Below, piece by piece: positions 24,336 through 31,281 of a DNA stretch of 34,099 nt (the stretch's first letter is position 1; the number at the start of each line of letters is the position of its first letter). Both the position numbers and the translations under genes were made by a program. Under the pieces are notes generated by a model, which ran no database searches, was not told where the DNA came from, and saw only the letters and a list, made by a program, of their open reading frames with translations. The DNA lies in the NCBI GenBank assembly GCA_013823635.1, contig PNML01000028.1, positions 1 through 34,099 of the forward strand, given 5' to 3'. The stretch is from Polaromonas sp. Lineage in GTDB: Bacteria; Pseudomonadota; Gammaproteobacteria; Burkholderiales; Burkholderiaceae_C.

Positions 24336-26722
24336 TGGACGGGTTGGCCCGACGCTGGCGGCACCTGGGTCTGGCCGCGCGCATTGTGGGCACCTCGCTG
24401 TTGCTGCTGCTGCTGGTTCAACTGGCCGGGTTCGCGGTGGTGCGCTCCACCATCGCCAGCAACGCCCGCACCCAGATTGCCCAGGAATTGGTGGTGGGCG
24501 AGCGGGTCTGGCGCCGTGTGTTGGCGCAAAACGCCGACAAGCTGCAGCTGGGTGCCTCCGTGCTGGCCGCCGACTTTGGCTTTCGCGCCGCTGTGTCGTC
24601 GGGCGACGTGGAAACCATACGCTCCGCGCTGGACAACCACGGTGCCCGCATCGGTGCCCAGGTGGTGGCCCATTTCAACCCGGCGCTGCAATTGCAAACG
24701 GTGGGCGAAGGGGATGGCACGCCGGTGGATGCCGATGTGCTGCAGCGGGTGGCCAGCCAGATGACCGCTTCCGGCGAAGGCAGCCAGATCGCCATGATGG
24801 GGCGCACACCCCACCAGTTTGTGCTGGTGCCCCTGCGTGCGCCCCTGGTCATCGGCTGGGTGCTGATGGGTTTCCCCATCGACCAGGCGCTGGCCGACGA
24901 CGTGTATTCCCTCATCAACGTGCACCTAGCCATCCTGGGTGAGCCCAATGCCAGCCCCATGCCCAGCGGGGGCGTTGCCGACGAGGGCGCGGCGGTCCTG
25001 GTGTCCACGCTGCCGGCGACCGAGCTGTCGGCGCTGCGGCCCCAGCAGTGGCGTTCGGGCGAGGTGACGGTGCTGGGCCAATCCATGGTGACCCGAGTCC
25101 TGGCGCTGGATGGCAGCCAGAGCCAGGTCCGCGTGGTGTTGTTGCGCTCGGTGGACGAGGTGCTGGCGCCCTTCGTTCGGCTGCAGTGGGTGCTGTTTGT
25201 CATCACCGTGGCCGGTCTGTTGCTGTTTGCGCTGGGCAACCGTTGGACGGCCAGGCGCATCACCCAGCCGCTGTTTTCGCTCACCCGCTCGTCGGCCCAG
25301 TTGGAGGCGGGCGACTTTGACACCCCTTTGCCCGAACTGCACCGGGGTGACGAGGTGGGCACACTGGCCCGTGCGTTTGATCACATGCGCCAGAGCGTGG
25401 CCCAAAAGCAGGCCGAGGTGCGCCGCCTGGCCTACTGGGACCGCCTGACCGGGCTGCCCAACCGCGAACAGTTTCGCCAGAAGCTGATGCTGGCCATGAC
25501 CACGGAAGCGGCCGAGTCGGTGCCCGTGTCCGTCATCACCCTGAACCTGGACCGGTTCAAGCACGTGAACGATGTGCTGGGGTACGCCTTTGGCGATGAA
25601 CTGTTGTGCGCCGTCGCGGATCGCCTGCAGGGCCAGGTCCAGCGTGGGCGCGACACCGTGGCGCGGCTGGGGGGGGACGTGTTTGCCCTCATGCTGTACC
25701 GCACCGATGCCGAAGGGGCGCAGCAGCTCACGCAGCGGATTGCCCACGCTTTTGAGGAAGCCCTCACCCTCAGCGGCCAGACCGTGGACGTGAGCGCCAG
25801 CATGGGGGTGGCCAGTTGGCCGACCGACGCCGACGCCGCCGACCTGTTGCTGAGCCGCTCCGAAATTGCCATGCACGCCGCCAAGGCCAAGGCCGCCGGC
25901 ACCCTGATGTATGAGCCCGCACTCGACTCGTCCAGCGCGCAAAACCTGTCGTTGCTGACCGACCTGCGCCACGCCCTGGAGCACGGCGAGCTGCGCCTCT
26001 ACCTGCAGCCCAAAATCGCCGTGGCCACTGGTCGCGTTGTCGCCGCCGAGGCGCTGGTGCGCTGGCAACACCCCACGCGCGGCTTGGTGCCCCCCATGCA
26101 GTTCATTCCGTTTGCCGAGCAGACCGGTTTTGTGCGCCAACTCACGCTGTGGATGTTTGAAGAGGCCGCTCGCCACTGGCAAGGGTTGCAAGGCCCGGGC
26201 CAGGCCACGCGCATCGCCGTCAACCTGTCCACGCGCGACCTGCTGGACAACGCGTTCCCCGAGCGGCTGGCCGCGGTGCTGCAGCGCCACCAGGTGCCCA
26301 CCAGCGGGTTTTGCCTGGAGATCACGGAAAGCGCCATCATGGACGACCCCCTGCGCGCCGAGGCCACCCTCAACCGGCTGGCGGCGCAGGGCTTCAAGCT
26401 GTCCATCGACGACTTCGGCACCGGCTACTCCTCGCTGGCCTACCTCAAGCGCCTGCCGGTGAATGAGCTCAAAATCGACAAGTCGTTTGTCATGGGCATG
26501 GCCAGTGATACCAACGATGAAAAAATTGTCCGCTCCACCATCGATCTGGCCCACAACCTGGGCCTGAGTGTGGTGGCCGAGGGGGTGGAGGATGCCGCCA
26601 TACTCACCCGCCTGGCCCACCTGCAGTGTGATGAGGCCCAGGGCTACCACATGAGCAAACCCGTTCCCCTGACCGACTTTGTGGCCAGCTGCGAACGTTG
26701 GCACCAACAGCTGGCACATTGA
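24332..26722 (+). CDS. Membrane GGDEF/EAL protein with degenerate GGDEF motif
   Basis: 796 residues. TM1 is about 17-37, followed by a periplasmic sensor region of some 245 residues, TM2 about 286-306, a HAMP domain to about 360, GGDEF about 368-530 and EAL about 545-790. The GGDEF motif reads GGDVF (447-451), with the metal-binding Glu changed to Val, so cyclase activity is probably lost, while the I-site RxxD (R438-D441) is kept. The EAL domain looks intact: EAL 573-575, TESAIMDD, DDFGTGYSS from 693, VVAEGVED. It should be a c-di-GMP phosphodiesterase with an allosteric GGDEF. The start (ATGATG at 24332) overlaps the cupredoxin stop. Confidence 0.93.
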   Translation: MMDGLARRWRHLGLAARIVGTSLLLLLLVQLAGFAVVRSTIASNARTQIAQELVVGERVWRRVLAQNADKLQLGASVLAADFGFRAAVSSGDVETIRSALDNHGARIGAQVVAHFNPALQLQTVGEGDGTPVDADVLQRVASQMTASGEGSQIAMMGRTPHQFVLVPLRAPLVIGWVLMGFPIDQALADDVYSLINVHLAILGEPNASPMPSGGVADEGAAVLVSTLPATELSALRPQQWRSGEVTVLGQSMVTRVLALDGSQSQVRVVLLRSVDEVLAPFVRLQWVLFVITVAGLLLFALGNRWTARRITQPLFSLTRSSAQLEAGDFDTPLPELHRGDEVGTLARAFDHMRQSVAQKQAEVRRLAYWDRLTGLPNREQFRQKLMLAMTTEAAESVPVSVITLNLDRFKHVNDVLGYAFGDELLCAVADRLQGQVQRGRDTVARLGGDVFALMLYRTDAEGAQQLTQRIAHAFEEALTLSGQTVDVSASMGVASWPTDADAADLLLSRSEIAMHAAKAKAAGTLMYEPALDSSSAQNLSLLTDLRHALEHGELRLYLQPKIAVATGRVVAAEALVRWQHPTRGLVPPMQFIPFAEQTGFVRQLTLWMFEEAARHWQGLQGPGQATRIAVNLSTRDLLDNAFPERLAAVLQRHQVPTSGFCLEITESAIMDDPLRAEATLNRLAAQGFKLSIDDFGTGYSSLAYLKRLPVNELKIDKSFVMGMASDTNDEKIVRSTIDLAHNLGLSVVAEGVEDAAILTRLAHLQCDEAQGYHMSKPVPLTDFVASCERWHQQLAH

Positions 26723-26782
26723 TTTCTAATGAAAACGGCCTCCATCGCTTGATGATAAATACTTTCAAGCTATATAAAAATG
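26721..26782 (-). repeat. Copy of the AT-rich intergenic repeat (copy 5)
   Basis: Fills the whole gap between the GGDEF/EAL stop and the rluF start. On the minus strand, AGC begins at 26771 and GCG ends at 26746, spanning 26 bases, followed by ATGGAGGCC and a T-rich end. The CAT at its edge is the complement of the rluF ATG, the same aligned position that provides the miaB start in copy 1. Confidence 0.6.
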
Positions 26783-27916
26783 ACTGAACGCAAACCCCTG
26801 ACCCTGGGCGCCGACCAAAAACGCCTGCGAGAGCAACGTGCCCTGGCGCTGGAGCGGCTGGCGACCCCCACCCCGCCGCCCGACGCACCACCCACGCCTT
26901 CCACGCCTTCCCGCGACAAGCGTGCGCCGTCAGTGGGCGAGCGCCCGTCGCCCCCCCGCATGCAGCGCCAACCCCCGGACGCACGGCCTCCCCGCGCCTG
27001 GCAGGTGGGTGCTGGCAGCCCGCGTCCGACCGCCGCCCAGCCACCCGCGGGCCAACCACCCGCCTCACCCCTGGGGGGACGGGTGTTGCGCAGCGATGCC
27101 CCTGGGTCAGGCCCCGTGCGGGTGTCGGCCAGTGCCGTGGCGTCCGCTGCCGAAGGCACCCGCCTGAACAAGCGCATGGCCGAGCTGGGCATTTGCTCGC
27201 GCCGCGAGGGCGACGCCTGGATAGACAAAGGCTGGGTCACCGTGAACGGTGAGGTGGCCGTGATGGGCATGGTGGTGCAGGCCACCGACCGCATCGAGGT
27301 GTCCGAAGCGGCCAAGGGGCAGCAAAAGCACCTGGTCACCATTTTGCTGAACAAGCCCATGGGCTTTGTGTCGGGCCAGGCCGAAGACGGGCACCAGCCC
27401 GCCATCAGCCTCATCAACCCCCGCAGCCACTGGCCCGAAGACGGCTCGCGCATCCGCTTTGCCAACCACCAGTTGCAGGGCCTGGCCCCGGCGGGGCGGC
27501 TGGACATTGACTCGGTGGGTCTGCTGGTGCTCACGCAAGACGGCCGCGTGGCCCGCCAGCTCATTGGCGAAGACTCCGAGGTGGACAAGGAATACCTGGT
27601 GCGCGTGACCTACGCCACGCCCGACGGCGACGTGGCCACCGACGTGCAAGCGGCCTTTCCCGCCGAGCGCCTGGCCCTGCTGCGCCATGGCCTGAGCCTG
27701 GACGGCGAGCCGCTCAAGCCCGCCCAGGTGGACTGGCAAAACCCCGAGCAGCTGCGCTTTGTGCTCAATCAGGGCAAGAAGCGGCAAATCCGCCGCATGT
27801 GCGAGCAAGTCGGGTTGAAGGTGGTGGGACTCAAGCGCATCCGCATGGGCCGCGTCACGCTGGGCAACCTGCCCGTGGGTCAGTGGCGCTACCTGGGCGC
27901 CCACGAACGGTTCTGA
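26780..27916 (+). CDS. rluF: 23S rRNA pseudouridine synthase RluF with Pro-rich N-terminal extension
   Basis: 378 residues. Residues about 127-175 are an S4 RNA-binding domain (TRLNKRMAELGICSRREGDAWIDKGWVTVNG). The RsuA/RluBEF-type catalytic domain follows with the nucleophile D242 in GRLD and the C-terminal GKKRQIRRMCEQVGLKVVGLKRIRMG. Similarity to E. coli RluF, which makes pseudouridine 2604 in 23S rRNA, is close in this last block. The first 125 residues are a Pro/Ala/Arg-rich, probably disordered extension absent from E. coli RluF. No Shine-Dalgarno precedes the ATG at 26780; the sequence there is the AT-rich repeat. It converges on the hydrolase gene with 28 bases between stops. Confidence 0.88.
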   Translation: MTERKPLTLGADQKRLREQRALALERLATPTPPPDAPPTPSTPSRDKRAPSVGERPSPPRMQRQPPDARPPRAWQVGAGSPRPTAAQPPAGQPPASPLGGRVLRSDAPGSGPVRVSASAVASAAEGTRLNKRMAELGICSRREGDAWIDKGWVTVNGEVAVMGMVVQATDRIEVSEAAKGQQKHLVTILLNKPMGFVSGQAEDGHQPAISLINPRSHWPEDGSRIRFANHQLQGLAPAGRLDIDSVGLLVLTQDGRVARQLIGEDSEVDKEYLVRVTYATPDGDVATDVQAAFPAERLALLRHGLSLDGEPLKPAQVDWQNPEQLRFVLNQGKKRQIRRMCEQVGLKVVGLKRIRMGRVTLGNLPVGQWRYLGAHERF

Positions 27917-27944
27917 GGCCCTGGCCGCGCGAAAGCCTCCGCCC

Positions 27945-29237
27945 TCAAGGCGGGGCGGCGGCAGGCCCGGTGTCTGACGACAGCCAGGCCAGCAACTGTT
28001 GGGCCACGGTGGCACTGCTGAGCAGCGCCAGGTGGCCGGTGCGGTAGACCACCCGCTGGTGCCCACGCGGCAGTCGCAGGTGGTGGCGCGGGTCATCGTG
28101 CGCGCCCAGGGCGCTGTTCAGCGGCACCAGCCCATCACCGGTCAGGCGGTCGGCCAGCAGGCTGCGCTGCCCGGCCAGCGTGGCGGCCACGGCGTAACAG
28201 TTCACCCCATCGGGCAGGGGCAGGGGCACACGGGTGTCGCTCATGCGCCCCAGTGCGCGGGGCTGGCGGGCCTGGGCTTGCCAGTCGTCGGGCAGCACAT
28301 GGCCGTGCCGCAGGTCGGTGATGCCCGCGCTGCGCACCTGACCCAGGCGCACAAACGGCGCCGTGAAGCGTGACGCGCCCAGCAGCAGGTCCACCCCATG
28401 CCCGGCCCGTTCCAGCGGGGAACCGTGGTGGGGGGTGCCCAGAAACACCAGGTCTTTCAGGCGTTGTGGCCAGGTGTGACCCGCGCGCGTGCCCGCCGCA
28501 TGGGCGCTGCGCGCCACCAATCCCCCCATGCTGTGGGTGAGCAGGCTCAGGCGGGTCAGGGGCACGGGCCAACTGGTCACCAGCCGCTCCAGGCAGTCGG
28601 CCAACTGGGCGCCGTTGTCGGAAATGTGCAGGCCCGTGTTGTAGCGCAGGTTCAGCCGGGTGCAGCCCAGCGCGTCGGCCAGCCAGGCCCCGTGGTCGTG
28701 GCCTTGCCGGCACCACTGCCCATCGGTCATGCACAGGCCGTGGATGGTCAGCAGCACGTGTGGCGTGGGCGCGTTGCCGGGCGGCGGGGGTTGCCCGGGC
28801 TGCCAGGGTTGGCCGTTGATGCGAAAGCCCATGTCCAGTGCCAGGCTGCTGTGCTGGGCCTGCAGCCGGTCGCCCAGTACCCCGTTCAGGGCGGCCAGCA
28901 CCTGGGTGCGCTCGGCGCTGTCGGTGTCGGGCGCGTCGGGGTTGGACAGCCAGGGCACCACCGTTGCCAGGGCGCCGTCCAGGCCCTGACCCACCAACCC
29001 CGTGATGCCGCGGACACCCCGGTACACCAGCCCCGTCAGGCCAGCGGTGCGCCCGCCTGGGTGGCGCGTGGCACCCAGGCTGCGCAGCACCGAGTGGTGC
29101 ACACCTTCGGTCACGTCCACCAGCCCCAGGGTGGCCTGCGTGGCCAACTGGGCAATCGCGCGCAGGTCCGTGGGTTTGAGGTGCGTTTTGGCCAGGCGCA
29201 GGGGCGCCAGTTGGGGGGTGGTGCGGGGGCGTGTCAT
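27945..29237 (-). CDS. Lipase/esterase-like alpha/beta hydrolase (PGAP1-like)
   Basis: 430 residues. An N-terminal helical region of about 160 residues precedes an alpha/beta-hydrolase core with oxyanion strand VLLTIHGLCMTDGQW and nucleophile elbow THSMGGLVAR (S236). A downstream LGTPHHGSPLE is typical of lipases acting on bulky esters. GDGLVPLNSALG and RVVYRTGHLALLSS are likely to supply the acid and histidine. No signal peptide is visible. The ATG overlaps the diguanylate cyclase stop (ATGA at 29237-29234), so it is the third, translationally coupled gene of the rsbQ operon. The natural substrate is unknown. Confidence 0.85.
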   Translation of the reverse strand: MTRPRTTPQLAPLRLAKTHLKPTDLRAIAQLATQATLGLVDVTEGVHHSVLRSLGATRHPGGRTAGLTGLVYRGVRGITGLVGQGLDGALATVVPWLSNPDAPDTDSAERTQVLAALNGVLGDRLQAQHSSLALDMGFRINGQPWQPGQPPPPGNAPTPHVLLTIHGLCMTDGQWCRQGHDHGAWLADALGCTRLNLRYNTGLHISDNGAQLADCLERLVTSWPVPLTRLSLLTHSMGGLVARSAHAAGTRAGHTWPQRLKDLVFLGTPHHGSPLERAGHGVDLLLGASRFTAPFVRLGQVRSAGITDLRHGHVLPDDWQAQARQPRALGRMSDTRVPLPLPDGVNCYAVAATLAGQRSLLADRLTGDGLVPLNSALGAHDDPRHHLRLPRGHQRVVYRTGHLALLSSATVAQQLLAWLSSDTGPAAAPP

Positions 29238-30259
29238 GTGGGCGAGGGGTCCTGCGTGGGTGGCAGGGCGGCCACCGTGCGGTTGCGCCCCCTTGCTTTG
29301 GCTTGGTAGGTGGCAGTGTCCGCCATGTGCACCAGACTGTCCAGCGCCAGGGTGTCCCGTTCGTGCACCACCGTGACCGCACCAATGCTCACCGTGAGGG
29401 GCTGTGGCCGTTGGCCTGGAAAGATGCGGGCCACCGCCGCGTGGATGTTGTCGGCCACCCGTGCGGCGACCACGGCGTCCGCGTCTGGCAGAAAAATGAC
29501 AAATTCCTCACCACCATGCCGGATCACCAGGTCGCTGCGCCGCACACTGTCCTGCAGGGCGTGGGCCAGCTGGACCAGTACGCGGTCGCCTTCGTCGTGT
29601 CCCCACTGGTCATTGATGAGCTTGAAATGGTCGGCATCCACCAGCAGCAGCGACACGGTTGCGGATCCCTGGTGGCCAGCTGCACGGTCTGGTGGCGCCG
29701 GTGACCACCGGGCAAATTGATGCTCCAGCATGCGGCGGTTGCCCAGGCCGGTCAACGGGTCGGTCTGGCTCAACAGGTTGAGCGCCCGGTTGCTGGCTTC
29801 CACGGCCTGGGCCTGCGCCCGCAGCTGGGCCTGGGCATCCAGCAGTTCACGGTTGGCCTGGCTCAGGTTCAGGGCCAGGGCTTGTGCCGCGGCTCGGGCA
29901 CCGATGAGCTCTGCCTCAAATTGGCTGCGGCCAGGGGCGATGAAAAACACCCAGATGCAGCAGGATTGACCCTCGCAAGCCGTGACACGGGCATTGACCA
30001 TGGCGGGCAACGTCTGGCCCTGCGGATCACGCAATTTGATGTGAATTTCCCGGACGGCGCCTGTTTGGAACAGGGTGGGCCAGACGTGAGTTTGCAAAAA
30101 CACCCGACTGGCGGGTGGCAGAAAACACTCCATGGGCTGTCCCTGCCAGTGGGTCTCCGCCCCCAGCAGCGTGGTCACCATTTCCAGCGAAGCATCCTCC
30201 ATGTGGCCCTGCAGGTCGGTCACCAGCACAGCGCAGGGCAGGATCGGGAGAATGTCCAT
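29234..30259 (-). CDS. PAS-GGDEF diguanylate cyclase
   Basis: 341 residues from the ATG at 30259 (MDILPILPCAVLVTDLQG). Residues about 5-110 form a PAS domain, about 115-180 a Ala/Gln/Leu-rich coiled coil (AQALALNLSQANRELLDAQ), and about 185-335 a GGDEF domain starting DPLTGLGNRRMLE. The active site is GGEEF at 249-253 and the I-site RxxD is R240-D243, so a working, feedback-inhibited cyclase is expected. There is no membrane segment. The gene lies 28 bases after rsbQ. In Bacillus, RsbQ partners with the PAS domain and coiled coil of RsbP, the same N-terminal layout, with a phosphatase instead of a cyclase as output. Confidence 0.93.
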   Translation of the reverse strand: MDILPILPCAVLVTDLQGHMEDASLEMVTTLLGAETHWQGQPMECFLPPASRVFLQTHVWPTLFQTGAVREIHIKLRDPQGQTLPAMVNARVTACEGQSCCIWVFFIAPGRSQFEAELIGARAAAQALALNLSQANRELLDAQAQLRAQAQAVEASNRALNLLSQTDPLTGLGNRRMLEHQFARWSPAPPDRAAGHQGSATVSLLLVDADHFKLINDQWGHDEGDRVLVQLAHALQDSVRRSDLVIRHGGEEFVIFLPDADAVVAARVADNIHAAVARIFPGQRPQPLTVSIGAVTVVHERDTLALDSLVHMADTATYQAKARGRNRTVAALPPTQDPSPT

Positions 30260-30287
30260 GGTCAACGGTTGGGGCGCGCAGTGGGCA

Positions 30288-31100
30288 TCAGGCGATGGGC
30301 CTGGCCAAGTGCGCTTGCAGGGCATCAATCACCAGCTGGGGGTGGCTCATGTGTGCGCAGTGGCCGCGCACGTCCAGCACCTTCAGCGTGCTTTGGGGCA
30401 GGTGTTGGTGCAGGTGGTCGCCCACCGAAGTGGGGGCCAGGGCGTCGTGGCGGTGCTGCAGGATCAGGCAATGGGTGGGCACCTTCGGCAGGTCGGCCCG
30501 GTTGTCGGCAAAAAAGGTGGCTTCGGCAAACACCCGGGCCAGGACGGGGTCGGTCGAACAGAAGCTGTCGGACAGCTCGGCGGTGACGGCACCTCTGGCA
30601 TCCTCGCCCGCGACCACCGGCGCCAGGTAATGGGCCCAGCCCATGTAGTTCTGGTCCATCAACGACAGCAGGTCTTGCAGGTCCTGGTGTTCAAAGCCCC
30701 CCGTGTAACCTGGGGGGTCGTTGAGAAAACAGGGGGACGGCCCGATCATGACCAGCGACCCGAACAGCGCAGGTCTCTGGATGGCGGCCAGCATGCCTAT
30801 GCTGCAGCTGACCGAATGGGCCACCAGGGTCACACCCCGTTTCAGGTCCAGGGCATCGCACACGTCCAGCAGGTCCTGGGCGTAGCCGTGGAGTTGGCCG
30901 TAACGTTTGGCGCTGAACGCAGTGGGGTCAGATTGCCCGCTGCCCACGTAGTCAAACAGCACCTGGCGGTGTGTGGCGGCAAAAGCGGGGGTGATGCGGT
31001 CCCACATGTGCTGGTTGCAACCAAAGCCGTGGGCGTACACCAACGCCGGCCCGGTTTGGCCCAGGACTTGCACATGGTTGCGAAGCAGCACATTGGTCAT
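30288..31100 (-). CDS. rsbQ: RsbQ-type alpha/beta hydrolase (KAI2/D14-like fold)
   Basis: 270 residues, matching Bacillus subtilis RsbQ along its length. Shared blocks include NHVQVLG, HGFGCNQHMW, LFDYVGSGQSD, GYAQDLLDVCDALDL, VMIGPSPCFLNDPP, FCSTDP and RGHCAHMSHP. The catalytic triad is S96 (AHSVS), D219 (HRHDA) and H247 (RGHC), at the same numbers as in RsbQ. RsbQ makes or processes a small hydrophobic ligand that activates the PAS-bearing RsbP phosphatase; plant karrikin and strigolactone receptors share the fold. The start at 31100 matches the RsbQ N-terminus. It is the first gene of an operon with a PAS-GGDEF cyclase. Confidence 0.95.
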   Translation of the reverse strand: MTNVLLRNHVQVLGQTGPALVYAHGFGCNQHMWDRITPAFAATHRQVLFDYVGSGQSDPTAFSAKRYGQLHGYAQDLLDVCDALDLKRGVTLVAHSVSCSIGMLAAIQRPALFGSLVMIGPSPCFLNDPPGYTGGFEHQDLQDLLSLMDQNYMGWAHYLAPVVAGEDARGAVTAELSDSFCSTDPVLARVFAEATFFADNRADLPKVPTHCLILQHRHDALAPTSVGDHLHQHLPQSTLKVLDVRGHCAHMSHPQLVIDALQAHLARPIA

Positions 31101-31210
31101 GGACTGATTTTGGTCGCCAAACGGAAGCGCTGGTTTTCCGGGGGCTTTTGACCGCAGTGGCCGTCCTCTGCGGGCCCCCACGCCATTTTCCCGGGCTGGG
31201 ACGATTGGGT

Positions 31211-31238
31211 CTTGAAATCGCCAGGCCCGCCGCCATGT
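31211..31238 (+). promoter_or_regulatory. Heat-shock (RpoH, sigma-32) promoter of htpG
   Basis: CTTGAAA (31211-31217, full match to the -35 consensus), a 13-base spacer, then CGCCATGT (31231-31238, seven of eight matches to CCCCATNT). This lies 43 bases before the htpG ATG, giving a leader of roughly 35 bases. Heat-shock control of htpG is well established in E. coli, so element and gene agree. Confidence 0.82.
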
Positions 31239-31281
31239 GAGGGTCTGATTTTTCCCCTTCCTCTTTTTGGCAACACCGATC

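Noticed and set aside
24926-26719. 597-residue minus-strand frame opposite the GGDEF/EAL gene
   Set aside because: Composition (His, Gln, Gly, Val) is that of a reversed GC-rich frame, while the plus strand has full GGDEF and EAL motifs.
26752-26776. Sigma-70-like TTGATG-N13-to-16-TATATA directly before rluF
   Set aside because: The -10 would lie only four bases before the ATG, placing the transcript start inside the codon; the AT-rich bases are better explained by the repeat.
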